This document shows, piece by piece, positions 41,833 through 51,752 of a stretch of 64,000 nt of DNA. The stretch is from Paenibacillus_V sp046244365 (GTDB lineage: Bacteria > Bacillota > Bacilli > Paenibacillales > NBRC-103111). The notes below the pieces were generated by a model. It was not told where the DNA came from, ran no database searches, and saw nothing but the letters and a program-made list of their open reading frames with translations. The stretch is from assembly GCF_046244365.1 (NCBI RefSeq), contig NZ_CP176395.1, positions 4,278,001 to 4,342,000 on the forward strand. Direction: 5' to 3'. A program made the position numbers and the translations under genes. Each line of letters begins with the position of its first letter. The stretch's first letter is position 1.

Positions 41833-43078
41833 CCGTTTGCTTTGCATGCGCTTGAAAAAGCGGCCTCACCCAAACTAAAAAATATAGGTATCCGGCGGCG
41901 ATGACGATGGCGGTCAGCAGAAAAGGCGTCGTATAATTTTTGGCCGCCAGTATAACGCCGGCCGAGTAGGAAGCGACGGAGGTGCCGACGCTGCGGCAAA
42001 CGGTGCGCATGCCGGCAAAGATGTTACGTTCGCGTTCGTCGATGCAGGACATGGCCTGGCTTTCCGTCATGTTGGTCAGCAGAGTAAAGCCGCCTCCTCT
42101 GACGAGCAGTACGAAGCAAAAAATATACACGGGAAATACCATGCAAAGCAACAGCGTCAGAACGATGTTGGCCGCATAGGCGAGTGCAAAAGCTTTGCTC
42201 ACCCCGGCCCTTTCCAATAGCGCCGGCATGATGAGCGAGCCCGCAAACGTAAAAAATCCAGCCGCCATCAAAAGCAAAGACACGGTCGTATCCTGCCAAT
42301 CGAGACGAAATTTCACGATTACGTTCAAATACGGTCCGGTGAAGCCGAACGCCATGCCGGTCAGTAAAGTGAAAACGGAGAGCACCCAGACGGAGCGGCT
42401 CGGCAGTTTGCTTTTTCTCGCGCGAACGGCGGTGTCGGCTGCCGTACCGATTGCCGCAGCCGCTTGCGGTGCAGTTTCCGGCTTCGGTTCGGAGGGCAGC
42501 AGCAGACCGCGGGATAGTGCGCCAAGCACATGCATGATCGCTGCGACGAACAAGGTCCACTGATAGACGGTCGTACTTCCGCCGAGCCATTTGGGCAAGT
42601 AGCCCCCGAGCAGGGTGCCTACTCCGACAAATAGCGTGAATACGGCAAACAGCATGCTGAACGCGCGCGTTTCTTCCCTTTGCGACCGGCTGTACTGATA
42701 GAGCAATTGAATTTCCGAGGTTACGAGCAACGTGAGTCCGAGCGTTAGAACAAGCTGGGATGCATAGAAGAACGGGATCGTCTCCCCGAGACCGAAGCCG
42801 GCATAGCCTACGCCCATCAGGAACATGCCGAGCACAAACATGTTTTTGCGCCCGGCCCAACCCGCCATCATGCCTGCCGGGATGGACAGGAGTCCCATCA
42901 GCAAAGCGCCGACCGACGTAATTTCTCCGATTTGTTTCTCGTCCAGCTTCATTTCAAGCAAATGCAGGTTCAGAACGAGCTGAAAGATGCCGACGCCGAG
43001 GCCGAGCAGCGCTTCTGTCGCAATAAACCGGCGAACGCCCGGAGAAAAATCAAGCATCGCCTTCGCGGTATTCCACAT
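41819..43078 (-). CDS. MFS transporter
   Basis: About 12 hydrophobic segments in 419 residues. The motif-A region is MAGWAGRKNMFV (about residue 68). A polar Ala-rich linker (about residues 200-225) divides the two halves. A second motif, SQAMSCIDERERNIFAG, precedes the last helices. Substrate unknown; it looks like an uncharacterised MFS group of Paenibacillus. AAGGAG lies upstream of the ATG. It has its own promoter at 43137-43165. Confidence 0.82.
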   Translation of the reverse strand: MWNTAKAMLDFSPGVRRFIATEALLGLGVGIFQLVLNLHLLEMKLDEKQIGEITSVGALLMGLLSIPAGMMAGWAGRKNMFVLGMFLMGVGYAGFGLGETIPFFYASQLVLTLGLTLLVTSEIQLLYQYSRSQREETRAFSMLFAVFTLFVGVGTLLGGYLPKWLGGSTTVYQWTLFVAAIMHVLGALSRGLLLPSEPKPETAPQAAAAIGTAADTAVRARKSKLPSRSVWVLSVFTLLTGMAFGFTGPYLNVIVKFRLDWQDTTVSLLLMAAGFFTFAGSLIMPALLERAGVSKAFALAYAANIVLTLLLCMVFPVYIFCFVLLVRGGGFTLLTNMTESQAMSCIDERERNIFAGMRTVCRSVGTSVASYSAGVILAAKNYTTPFLLTAIVIAAGYLYFLVWVRPLFQAHAKQTETTR

Positions 43079-43136
43079 GGTAGGACGGCTCCTTCGATAG
43101 TTAAATAGCTATGTGCGGTTTCGACATCAAAAAATC

Positions 43137-43165
43137 ATCATATAACGCGGCTTGCGGAAAAGCAA
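43137..43165 (-). promoter_or_regulatory. Promoter for the minus-strand MFS gene
   Basis: Minus strand TTGCTT (43165-43160) and TATGAT (43142-43137), spacer 17 bases. Confidence 0.6.
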
Positions 43166-43326
43166 TCATTAAATGACGGCATAGGAAGGGGAAGCGAACA
43201 GCCCTTGAGTAAGGAAACGGGAAAGGCATAAATTTTTCATTTTTCGAAAAAAAACGGTCTAGGCGAATACCCAATCGCCGTCCGCGTGAATACGATGAAG
43301 TAATTCGTGTGACGGGAGCTGATACG

Positions 43327-43965
43327 ATGAAGAAAGCGCTGCATTATATCGCCATCGGAGACTCGCTGACGGTCGGATACGGCGCATCGGCCGGACAGGG
43401 CTTCGTTCCGCGCTTCGCTATGATGGCTGAGGAGCGGCTGGGGCGGAAGGTCGAGGTTATCAATGTAGGTGTGGTCGGGGCGAAGACGGACGAAATTATT
43501 CATACGGTCGAAACGGACCGCAGCGTACGCGAGTACATCGTCAAGGCTCACTTGATCACGGTAACGGCAGGCGGCAACGATCTGCTGAGCGCGGCGAAAA
43601 CGTTCTTCTACGAGGGGCGTTCCGACGAGCTGAAATCGGCTTTAAGGCATTATGCCTCGGAGTATAAGCGTCTGGTCGCCGAATTGAAGCAGCTGAAGCG
43701 TTCGGCCAAAGCGCCGTATATGATCAGGCTGGTCAATCTTTACAACCCGATACCGATGGTGCCGGTTGCAGCTTTTTGGGTACAGCAATTCAACAGGCAG
43801 TTGATGAGATATGAAGACCGAAATATACGCGTCGTCTCGGTGTTCGAAGCGTTCGAAGGACGCGAGGAGGAACTGCTGTATGTCGATCACATACATCCGA
43901 ATGCAAACGGCTATGCGGTTATCGCCGAGCAAGTCAGGTTAGCCGGCTTTTCTCCGCTCGTCTAA
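43327..43965 (+). CDS. SGNH/GDSL-family lipase or esterase
   Basis: The four SGNH blocks are visible: GDSLTVGYGAS (Ser near residue 12), GVVGAKTDEI, TAGGNDLL (Asn near residue 80) and VDHIHPNANGY (Asp and His near residue 192). There is no signal peptide, so it probably acts in the cytosol. It resembles Bacillus YpmR/LipC-type esterases. The ATG at 43327 follows GGGAGCTGATACG; a GTG at 43309 is less likely. 212 residues. A strong terminator follows. Confidence 0.9.
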   Translation: MKKALHYIAIGDSLTVGYGASAGQGFVPRFAMMAEERLGRKVEVINVGVVGAKTDEIIHTVETDRSVREYIVKAHLITVTAGGNDLLSAAKTFFYEGRSDELKSALRHYASEYKRLVAELKQLKRSAKAPYMIRLVNLYNPIPMVPVAAFWVQQFNRQLMRYEDRNIRVVSVFEAFEGREEELLYVDHIHPNANGYAVIAEQVRLAGFSPLV

Positions 43966-43972
43966 ACCGCTG

Positions 43973-44007
43973 AACCGCTGATCCTATGAGATCGGCGGTT
44001 TTTTTTT
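43973..44007 (+). terminator. Rho-independent terminator after the GDSL gene
   Basis: AACCGCTGATC pairs with GATCGGCGGTT (one G-U pair) around CTATGA, followed by nine Ts. Confidence 0.9.
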
Positions 44008-44117
44008 GAACGTAAAAGACGAATGTTGGACAACCTGCGGCCCATACAATGAAATAACCGTTAATCAACCCCTGTTCAAGGACGGGTTGTCGCTGAGCGG
44101 TAGGGGAGGGGCGAACC

Positions 44118-44900
44118 ATGAATATCGTCGTATGCCTCAAACAAACGTTGGATACGGAGGAACGCGTCGTCAGTCGAGCCGGAACCGTCGAGCCGGAAGA
44201 CGGCAAGCGCGTCGTCAACCCTTATGACGATTTTGCGCTGGAAGAGGCGATTCGGTTGAAGGAAAAGATAGGCGGAACGGTTACCGTTATTACCGTCGGT
44301 CCGCAGCGCGCGGAGGCGGCGATTCGCTCGGCGTTCGCGGTAGGCGCCGACGAAGCGCTGCTCATTCATGACGAACGATTGTTTGGCGATGAGTATGCGA
44401 TAGCGGAAACGTTGGCTGCGGCCATACGCACTCGCGCAGATGCCGGCAAACCGTTCGATCTGGTGCTCGCCGGGCACATGTCGGTGGACAACGGAGCATC
44501 GCAAGGAGGTCCCCGAATTGCGGAGCTTCTCGGCATTCCGCATATCGCCGCGGTAACGGAGCTTGTCGTCTCAGGTTCCGAGGTGAAGGCTCGCCGTGAT
44601 GTGGAAGGGGACGAGGAGACGGTTACGGTCAAGCTGCCGCTCCTTGCTACGGCGCAGCAAGGCTTGAACGAGCCGCGCTACCCGACGCTGCCCGGAATCA
44701 TGAAAGCCAAGAAGAAGCCGATCGAGACGGCGACGGCCGAGCAAATCGGACTCGATTCCGCGCGGTTTATGCCGAAAACGATTACGGTCGAGCGCTTCTT
44801 GCCGCCGCCGAAGCAGCCGGGCCGCCTTATGACAGGGGAGTTACATGAACAAGCGGCCGAACTCGTTCGATTGCTGCATGAGGAGGCGAAGATGCTATAA
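44118..44900 (+). CDS. etfB: Electron transfer flavoprotein beta subunit
   Basis: EtfB binds AMP and with EtfA takes electrons from acyl-CoA dehydrogenase. Stretches are MNIVVCLKQTLDTEERV, NPYDDFALEEAIRLKE, VITVGPQRAEAAIR, SVDNGASQGGPRIAELL and the ETF signature-like region VTVKLPLLATAQQGLNEPRYPTLP (in two parts). GGGGAGGGGCG is the ribosome binding site. 260 residues, family-typical. First gene of an etfB-etfA-fadD run. Confidence 0.95.
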   Translation: MNIVVCLKQTLDTEERVVSRAGTVEPEDGKRVVNPYDDFALEEAIRLKEKIGGTVTVITVGPQRAEAAIRSAFAVGADEALLIHDERLFGDEYAIAETLAAAIRTRADAGKPFDLVLAGHMSVDNGASQGGPRIAELLGIPHIAAVTELVVSGSEVKARRDVEGDEETVTVKLPLLATAQQGLNEPRYPTLPGIMKAKKKPIETATAEQIGLDSARFMPKTITVERFLPPPKQPGRLMTGELHEQAAELVRLLHEEAKML

Positions 44901-44961
44901 AGGGGGCAACGTTACACGCTAACGAACCGGTTCACGGGCCAAACACCTGGGAGGTGAAGCT

Positions 44962-45942
44962 GTGGGAAGAAACGTACTCGTTTGGGCGGAAACGAAGGAC
45001 GGTGCGGTCCGGCGCGTTTCGCTCGAGGCGCTGCATGCAGCCAGAACGATAGCGGGCTCGGACGGGAGCGTCGGTGCCGCGCTGATCGGACCGTTTCCGG
45101 ATGGAGCCGCCGATTTGCTCGCCGCCTATGGCGCGGACCGCGTATATGAAGCGGTGGATGCGCAGCTAGCCGCATTCACGCCGGAAGGCTATACGCAAAC
45201 GCTGCTGCAATTAATAGCCGCCTTATCGCCGGACGCGGTGCTGGCGCCCCATTCCGCGCGAGGCAAGGACGTGCTGCCGCGGGCAGCTGCGAGACTGGGC
45301 TGCGGCATGATCAGCGATTGCATAGCGGTATCGGATACGGATGGAGCGGCCGTCTTTACGAGACCGATCTATGCGGGCAAAGCCTTCGAACGCAGAACGT
45401 TCGAAAGCGGGATCATGTTCGCGACGATTCGGCCGAACAATATCGCCGCTCTGGAGCCGGATTACTCCCGAACAGCCGTTTGCGAGCGGATTCCGGTCAA
45501 GCTGGCCGATTTGCGTACGATCGTTACCGGTTTCGTGCATAAATCTTCAGGCGGAGTGGATTTAAGCGAAGCAAGGGTGATCGTATCCGGTGGACGCGGC
45601 GTCCGGAGCGAGAACGGATTTGCGCCGCTGCGCGAGTTAGCCGATGTGCTTGGCGGTGCGGTCGGAGCCTCCCGCGGAGCGTGTGACGCCGGGTACTGCG
45701 ACTATGCGCTGCAAATCGGCCAAACCGGCAAAGTCGTAACGCCGGATCTGTATATCGCTTGCGGCATTTCCGGGGCCATTCAGCATTTGGCGGGCATGTC
45801 GGGCTCGAAAATCATCGTGGCGATCAACAAGGACCCGGAAGCGCCTATCTTCCAAGCGGCGGATTACGGCATTGTCGGCGATTTGTTCGAGGTCGTGCCT
45901 CTGCTGACGCGGCAGATCAAAGGTTTGCAGGCAGGAGGCTAA
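44962..45942 (+). CDS. etfA: Electron transfer flavoprotein alpha subunit
   Basis: The C-terminal FAD-binding domain is clear: VIVSGGRGV, VGASRGACDAGY (instead of the usual A-V-D), QIGQTGKVVTPDLYIACGISGAIQHLAGM (in parts) and INKDPEAPIFQAADYGIVGD. The GTG start has GGGAGGTGAAGC. 326 residues. Together with EtfB it passes electrons to a quinone oxidoreductase, probably the FadF-like protein at 54077-56248. Confidence 0.95.
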   Translation: MGRNVLVWAETKDGAVRRVSLEALHAARTIAGSDGSVGAALIGPFPDGAADLLAAYGADRVYEAVDAQLAAFTPEGYTQTLLQLIAALSPDAVLAPHSARGKDVLPRAAARLGCGMISDCIAVSDTDGAAVFTRPIYAGKAFERRTFESGIMFATIRPNNIAALEPDYSRTAVCERIPVKLADLRTIVTGFVHKSSGGVDLSEARVIVSGGRGVRSENGFAPLRELADVLGGAVGASRGACDAGYCDYALQIGQTGKVVTPDLYIACGISGAIQHLAGMSGSKIIVAINKDPEAPIFQAADYGIVGDLFEVVPLLTRQIKGLQAGG

Positions 45943-45988
45943 CGAAGCGAAGCGTGGGAAGGAAGCCAGCCAGGAGGTGGATCGTTTC

Positions 45989-47779
45989 ATGCGTAACGAA
46001 CCGTGGTATTCGTTCTACGAACATGAAGTCCAGCCGCAGCTTGATTACCCGACCAAACCGCTAACCGCGCTTTTGAACGAAGCGGCCGAAAAATACCCCT
46101 CCCATGTTGCGATCTATTTTATCGGCAAAAAGATGACGTACCGGAAGCTTCGCGAGGATGCGTATCGATTCGCTAATGCGCTTCGCTCGCTTGGAGTCGG
46201 CAAGGGCGACCGGGTGGCGCTTATGCTGCCGAACTGCCCGCAATACGTGATCGGCTATTATGGGGCGCTGTACGTCGGTGCGGTGATCGTGCAAACCAAT
46301 CCGCTCTATGTCGAAAGCGAGCTCGAAAGGCATTTGAACGATTCCGGCGCCAAAGCGATCGTATGTCTGGATCTCGTTTATCCGAGGCTGCGAGCGGTCC
46401 GAGACAAGGTGACTACGCTCCAGCATGTCGTCGTTACCAGTATTAAAGACTTTTTGCCGTTTCCGAAAAGTATGCTGTATCCGCTTGTGCAGAAACGGAA
46501 GGGCGTTCCTTTGCCCAAATTGGACCCGGCCCGCGATCGCGTGCAGCTTTTTGCCGGGTTGCTGTCGGCCTCACCGAGCACGCCGGTCGAAACGGCGGTC
46601 GATCCCGTACGCGACGTTGCGGTCCTGCAGTATACCGGAGGGACGACGGGGACGTCCAAGGGTGCGATGCTGACCCATTTCAATCTGATCGCGAACGCCC
46701 TGCAATGCCGTGCCTGGATGCACAGAATGAAGGAAGGGAAGGAAAGTCTTTTGGCTGCGGTACCGCTCTTTCATGTGTACGGAATGACGGTATGCATGAA
46801 TCTGGGGGTGCTTGCAGGCGCGAGGCTTGTGCTGCTTCCGCGGTTTGAGATCGATCCGCTGCTCGATCTGATTCATACGCAAGAACCGACGCTTTTCCCG
46901 GGTGCGCCTACGATGTACATCGCCATCATCAATCATCCGAACATCGGGCGTTATAAGTTGTCATCCATACAATGCTGCATTAGCGGGTCGGCTCCGCTCC
47001 CTCAATCGGTTCAAACGAAATTCGAGGAGTTGTCCGGCGGCCGACTTGTGGAGGGCTTCGGACTGACGGAGGCATCGCCCGTTACGCATGCCAACCCGAT
47101 ATGGGGGAACCGCAAAACCGGCAGCATCGGACTTCCTTGGCCGGATACGATGTGCAAGATCGTCGAAACGGCGACCGGCAAGGAGCTTCCGCCCGGCGAG
47201 GTGGGGGAGTTGATCGTCAAAGGACCGCAGGTGATGCAGGGGTATTGGAACAATCCGGAGGAAACCGCCGCCGTCTTGAAGGATGGCTGGCTGTATACCA
47301 GCGATCTCGGTTACATGGATGAGGAAGGATACTTCTATATCGTCGACCGCAAGAAAGACATGATTAATGCCGGCGGCCTCAAGGTGTACCCGCGCGAGGT
47401 CGAGGAGGTGCTGTTCGGCCATCCTGGCGTTCAGGAAGCTGCCGTAATCGGCGTTCCCGATCCGTATCGGGGCGAAACGGTAAAAGCGTTTATCGTTAGC
47501 AAGAAAGGGGCCGAACTCAGCGAATCGGAGCTGGATGCGTTTTGCCGAAGCCGGCTGGCAGCCTACAAAATCCCGCGCGTGTACGAATTCCGGCAAGAGC
47601 TGCCGAAGACGTTCGTCGGCAAGGTACTGCGGCGTCTGCTCGTCGATGAAGAGAGAAAGCGGTCCTCTTCCGATGATTCGGACGGCGGAGAGCGGAGAGA
47701 AGCGGAATTAGCAGCGAATCGCGATAGCCAAGAGGCCGAAAGGACCGGCATGAAGGGCGAAGGAGAAGAGCAAGAGTAA
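45989..47779 (+). CDS. fadD: Long-chain acyl-CoA synthetase
   Basis: An ANL-family acyl-CoA ligase: LQYTGGTTGTSKGAMLTHFN (phosphate loop, about residue 215), GFGLTEASPVTHANP, GWLYTSDLGYMDEEGYFYIVDR (in parts) and VGKVLRRLL with the C-terminal catalytic Lys. It activates fatty acids with ATP and CoA. The ATG at 45989 has AGGAGGTG nine bases upstream; a GTG at 45977 lies inside that site. The last ~45 residues (RKRSSSDDSDGGERRE...) are a charged tail not usual in LcfA. 596 residues. Confidence 0.93.
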   Translation: MRNEPWYSFYEHEVQPQLDYPTKPLTALLNEAAEKYPSHVAIYFIGKKMTYRKLREDAYRFANALRSLGVGKGDRVALMLPNCPQYVIGYYGALYVGAVIVQTNPLYVESELERHLNDSGAKAIVCLDLVYPRLRAVRDKVTTLQHVVVTSIKDFLPFPKSMLYPLVQKRKGVPLPKLDPARDRVQLFAGLLSASPSTPVETAVDPVRDVAVLQYTGGTTGTSKGAMLTHFNLIANALQCRAWMHRMKEGKESLLAAVPLFHVYGMTVCMNLGVLAGARLVLLPRFEIDPLLDLIHTQEPTLFPGAPTMYIAIINHPNIGRYKLSSIQCCISGSAPLPQSVQTKFEELSGGRLVEGFGLTEASPVTHANPIWGNRKTGSIGLPWPDTMCKIVETATGKELPPGEVGELIVKGPQVMQGYWNNPEETAAVLKDGWLYTSDLGYMDEEGYFYIVDRKKDMINAGGLKVYPREVEEVLFGHPGVQEAAVIGVPDPYRGETVKAFIVSKKGAELSESELDAFCRSRLAAYKIPRVYEFRQELPKTFVGKVLRRLLVDEERKRSSSDDSDGGERREAELAANRDSQEAERTGMKGEGEEQE

Positions 47780-47786
47780 GGCCAAG

Positions 47787-47931
47787 GGCGAGTGTGATGT
47801 GATTGTTTGATGACAAACCTCTGCATTAAGGGTCTTTACCGTCTTCTAATTCTCGCCTTTTCGGGAATATCGGAAAAATTGGAGTCTTTTGCGTCGTCTA
47901 AAACAACTCACTTCACAATCACACACTCGCC
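47787..47931. repeat. MITE-like inverted-repeat segment between fadD and fadN
   Basis: The 300-base gap after fadD has no gene. GGCGAGTGTGATGTGATTGT (47787-47806) and ACAATCACACACTCGCC (47915-47931) are inverted copies that differ by a 3-base insertion, 145 bp end to end. The inside is AT-richer and codes for nothing. No clear target-site duplication is visible. The rest of the gap holds a weak promoter-like TTACAA (about 47954) before fadN. Confidence 0.4.
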
Positions 47932-48078
47932 TAATCACTCGCTTACTCGGAACTTACAAACGATTCTGTAAATCTGCTTTATCAAAATGTTATTCTACCA
48001 GGACTTATCAGCCTTGTTGCCGACATGAAACCTGCGTTATTCGCAGCAAGCCTATTCCAAAGGAAGGAGTGTGATGGC

Positions 48079-50454
48079 ATGAGGCCGACGATACGCAGAG
48101 CTGTCGTCCTTGGAGCGGGTGTCATGGGTGCGGCAATTGCCGCAAATCTAGCGGGAGCGGGTGTAGATGTCGTACTGTTGGACCGTCCTACGGACGATTC
48201 TTCGGAAAGGCCGGCAGCATCCGTCGATCGCAGCAGACTGGCGAACGCGGGCAAGCAAAATCTGTTAAAGCAGAAACCGTCTCCTCTCTTTGACCACTCG
48301 GATTTGGATCGTATCGACACCGGTAATTTCGAGGAACATCTGCATGCGGCGGCTGATGCGGATTGGGTGATCGAGGCGGTGAGCGAACGTCTCGACATCA
48401 AGCTGGAGCTGCTTGCGAAGCTTGCCCCGCATCTCCAAGCTGGCACCATCGTGAGCAGCAATACGTCCGGCTTGTCGATCAACCGGCTGGCGGTGGCGAT
48501 GCCGGAGAAGGTTCAGCCTTTTTTTCTCGGTGCGCATTTCTTTAATCCGCCCAGGTACATGAAGCTGCTGGAGCTGATCCCCTCGGCACACACTTCTAAG
48601 GAGACGATCGAACGGCTGGCCTCATTCGCGGAGCGGCGTCTCGGCAAGGGGATCGTGACCGCGAAGGATAGCCCGAATTTTATCGCCAATCGCATCGGAA
48701 CTTACGGGATCATGGTTACTTTGGAAGAAATGTCGGCACACGGATTATCCTTGTCCGCAGTCGATGCTTTAACCGGCACGGCGCTCGGAAGACCAAAAAG
48801 CGCGACCTTCCGCACGCTTGACATTGTCGGGCTTGATACGTTCGCTCATGTGGCGAACAATATGCGCGAACACGCAGACGATGAAGAGGAACGGCAAATA
48901 TTTGCCCTGCCGGAATGGTTTCGTGAAATGGTCGGACTCGGCCGGTTGGGGGAGAAGACGGGGCAGGGCTTTTATAAGGCGGTTCCGGGTGAGGACGGCA
49001 GCAAAACCATTTTGCAGCTGGATCTTCTTACAATGAATTATACGCCAAAAGACAAAACCCGCTTCGCTTGTCTTGATGCAGCCAAAAACGGGAAGACAGC
49101 GGCCGAAAAGCTTACGGCTATGACTAGCGGACTCGATCCGGGATCGGCTTTCGTATGGGACGTTCTTAAGCGCACCCTCTTGTATGCCGCAGCCGTCATG
49201 CCGGTTATAGCCGACGATCTGGCAAGCGTTGACGACGCGCTTCGCTGGGGCTTTAACTGGGAATGGGGGCCGTTTGAACTCTGGGATAAACTTGGGTTCG
49301 TGAAGACGGCACTGCGTATGAAAGCGGAAGGCGAGGTTCTGCCGCTATGGATTGAACGCCGACTGGCCGACGGCATACCGAGCTTCTATGAAAAAGGTGA
49401 AGTTGTCGGCTCGGATGGCGAAAGATGCAGCCGCAAGGTGCCGCAAGAGCATATAAAGCTATCGGCGCTTAAAAAACAAGATAAGAAAATCATTCGTCAA
49501 AATTACGGCGCTACCCTCGTCGATATTGGGGACGATGTGGTCTGCTTGGAGCTCCATTCGCCGAATAATGCGGTAGGGCCGGATATTTTGCAGATGGTGA
49601 CTTATTCCGTAGATGAGACCGAGCGCAATTACCGCGGACTTGTCATAGCAAGCGAAGGGAAGCATTTCTGCGTCGGAGCGAATTTGATGCTGCTGCTGAT
49701 GGAGGCTCAGGACGACAATTGGACGGAAATCGATCGGATGATTGCAAGCTTTCAGCGTGCGGGAATGGCAATCAAATACAGTGCCCGCCCGGTTGTTTCG
49801 GCCCCCTACGGGATGACGCTCGGAGGAGGCGTCGAACTGTCGATTCCGGCTGCTCGCGTACAGGCATCAGCTGAAACGTACATGGGACTGGTAGAAGCGG
49901 GGGTCGGCTTGATACCAGCGGGAGGCGGAACGAAAGAAATGCTCGTGCGAGCGGCGGCGGCTGTTGATTTTGACGGCAAAGTCGATTTGCAGCCTTTCGT
50001 TAACCGCGTATTCGAAACAATCGGGATGGCAAAAGTGTCCACAAGCGCAGCCGACGCCAAGCGAATCGGCTATCTTCGGACGCACGACAATATTTCATTC
50101 AATCGCGAACGGCAGCTGTTCGACGCGAAACGGACGGTGCTTGCACTGGATGCGGAAGGCTATGTGCCGCCTGCTCCGCGGCAAACGCGAGTCGTGGGCG
50201 CACCGGGACTGGCGGCGCTTAATCTGGGCGTATACCAAATGCGCTGCGGCGGATTGATCAGCGAGCATGACGCCGTGATCGGCGGCAGACTGGCTCACAT
50301 TTTGTGCGGCGGCGAGGTGCCTGCCGGGACGCTTGTGAGCGAAAATTATTTGCTGGAGCTTGAACGGGAGGCGTTCCTCAGCTTGTGCGGCGAACCGAAA
50401 AGCCAAGCACGTATGCAGCATATGCTGCTTAAAGGCAAGCCGCTGCGCAATTAG
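48079..50454 (+). CDS. fadN: 3-hydroxyacyl-CoA dehydrogenase/enoyl-CoA hydratase
   Basis: A two-function beta-oxidation enzyme of the Bacillus FadN type. The N-terminal dehydrogenase has AVVLGAGVMGAAIAANLA (NAD site), SSNTSGLSI and FFLGAHFFNPPRYMKLLEL (about residue 155). The crotonase-like half begins near residue 485 with VCLELHSPNNAVGPDI and has the oxyanion loops GKHFCVGANL and TLGGGVELSIPAARV. The ATG at 48079 has AGGAAGGAG nine bases upstream. 791 residues, close to Bacillus FadN. Next gene is fadA, as in the fadNAE operon of Bacillus. Confidence 0.95.
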   Translation: MRPTIRRAVVLGAGVMGAAIAANLAGAGVDVVLLDRPTDDSSERPAASVDRSRLANAGKQNLLKQKPSPLFDHSDLDRIDTGNFEEHLHAAADADWVIEAVSERLDIKLELLAKLAPHLQAGTIVSSNTSGLSINRLAVAMPEKVQPFFLGAHFFNPPRYMKLLELIPSAHTSKETIERLASFAERRLGKGIVTAKDSPNFIANRIGTYGIMVTLEEMSAHGLSLSAVDALTGTALGRPKSATFRTLDIVGLDTFAHVANNMREHADDEEERQIFALPEWFREMVGLGRLGEKTGQGFYKAVPGEDGSKTILQLDLLTMNYTPKDKTRFACLDAAKNGKTAAEKLTAMTSGLDPGSAFVWDVLKRTLLYAAAVMPVIADDLASVDDALRWGFNWEWGPFELWDKLGFVKTALRMKAEGEVLPLWIERRLADGIPSFYEKGEVVGSDGERCSRKVPQEHIKLSALKKQDKKIIRQNYGATLVDIGDDVVCLELHSPNNAVGPDILQMVTYSVDETERNYRGLVIASEGKHFCVGANLMLLLMEAQDDNWTEIDRMIASFQRAGMAIKYSARPVVSAPYGMTLGGGVELSIPAARVQASAETYMGLVEAGVGLIPAGGGTKEMLVRAAAAVDFDGKVDLQPFVNRVFETIGMAKVSTSAADAKRIGYLRTHDNISFNRERQLFDAKRTVLALDAEGYVPPAPRQTRVVGAPGLAALNLGVYQMRCGGLISEHDAVIGGRLAHILCGGEVPAGTLVSENYLLELEREAFLSLCGEPKSQARMQHMLLKGKPLRN

Positions 50455-50495
50455 CAGGCGGCGCCAAGCGCCATCACGGGGAGGAGGAAACGTCG

Positions 50496-51674
50496 ATGAA
50501 AGAAGCCGTAATCGTAACGGCGATTCGGACAGCGGTCGGCAGAGCGGGCAAAGGGATGCTTCGCTGCGTTCGTCCGGACGATCTTGGCGGGCATGTGGTG
50601 CGGGAAGCGATTGTTCGAACGCGCGGAGTGACTGACACCGATATCGACGACGTCATTATCGGCTGCGCCATGCCGGAAGGCGAGCAAGGACTGAATATAG
50701 GACGTATCGTGGCGCTGCGCGCAGGCTTGCCGGATAGCGTTCCCGGACTTACCGTTAACCGTTTCTGCGCTTCCGGTCTTCAGGCGATCGCCTATGCGGC
50801 GCAGCAAATTCAAAGCGGCGCAGCGGATACGATTGCGGCAGGCGGGGCGGAAAGCATGAGCATGATTCCGATGGCAGGCTCCCGGCCGCTGCCCAATCCG
50901 TACTTGGTCGAATACCGGCCCGAATTATACATGGCGATGGGCCATACTGCGGAAGAGGTCGCCAAACGATACAGCGTATCGAGAGCGGACCAGGACCGAT
51001 TTGCCGAGAACAGCCACCGAAAAGCGGCGGCAGCCATCGCCTCCGGCAAATTCCGCGATGAAACGGTTCCGTATTCGGTTGAAGAAAGGTCGCTCGGTAA
51101 TGACGGCAAGCTGCGCGTTCGCAGCGTGAAGTTCGATACCGATGAAGGGGTTCGCGCGGATACCAGTGTTGAGGTGCTGGCAAAGCTCAGGCCTTCCTTT
51201 CATCCGCAGGGCACCGTTACGGCAGGAAACGCATCGCAGATGAGCGACGGCGCCGCCGCCGCCATCGTGATGTCTCGGGAGAAAGCGAATGAGCTCGGTC
51301 TGAGGCCTCTTGCGATATTCCGGTCTTTTGCCGTCACCGGCGTGGCTCCCGACGTCATGGGCGTCGGTCCGCTTACGGCCATACCGAAAGCGTTGAAACA
51401 AGCGGGAATCGGGATTGCCGACGTCGATTTGTTCGAGATTAACGAGGCTTTCGCAGCGCAGTGCTTGCCGGTCATTCGGCAGCTCGGCATCGATGAAAGC
51501 TGCGTCAATGTAAACGGGGGAGCGATCGCCCTCGGACATCCTCTAGGATGTACCGGCGCCAAGCTGACGGCAACGCTGCTGCACGAGGGGCGCAGACGCA
51601 GCAGCCGTTATGGCGTCGTCAGCATGTGCATAGGCGGCGGGATGGGTGCCGCGGCGGTTTATGAATTTGCTTAG
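50496..51674 (+). CDS. fadA: Acetyl-CoA acyltransferase (3-ketoacyl-CoA thiolase)
   Basis: FadA releases acetyl-CoA in the last step of the cycle. The nucleophile is Cys91 in VNRFCASGLQA, and the second and third catalytic residues are in NGGAIALGHPLGCTGAK (His) and SMCIGGGMGAA (Cys). ETVPYSVEER and GNASQMSDGAAA are thiolase marks. GGGGAGGAGGAAACG is in front of the ATG. 392 residues. 41 bases after fadN. Confidence 0.96.
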   Translation: MKEAVIVTAIRTAVGRAGKGMLRCVRPDDLGGHVVREAIVRTRGVTDTDIDDVIIGCAMPEGEQGLNIGRIVALRAGLPDSVPGLTVNRFCASGLQAIAYAAQQIQSGAADTIAAGGAESMSMIPMAGSRPLPNPYLVEYRPELYMAMGHTAEEVAKRYSVSRADQDRFAENSHRKAAAAIASGKFRDETVPYSVEERSLGNDGKLRVRSVKFDTDEGVRADTSVEVLAKLRPSFHPQGTVTAGNASQMSDGAAAAIVMSREKANELGLRPLAIFRSFAVTGVAPDVMGVGPLTAIPKALKQAGIGIADVDLFEINEAFAAQCLPVIRQLGIDESCVNVNGGAIALGHPLGCTGAKLTATLLHEGRRRSSRYGVVSMCIGGGMGAAAVYEFA

Positions 51675-51752
51675 ACCAGAGGTCAAGGCCAAAGCTTCCC
51701 TTCAAGGAAGCGATGAAGGTTGCGATTACTATTGGACGGAGGTGAAACGCCT

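Noticed and set aside
47779..48079. Possible ECF-type promoter (CGTCTAA near 47896) before fadN
   Set aside because: The matching GGAA element is 18 rather than 16 bases away and lacks the C; fatty-acid genes are not expected in this regulon.
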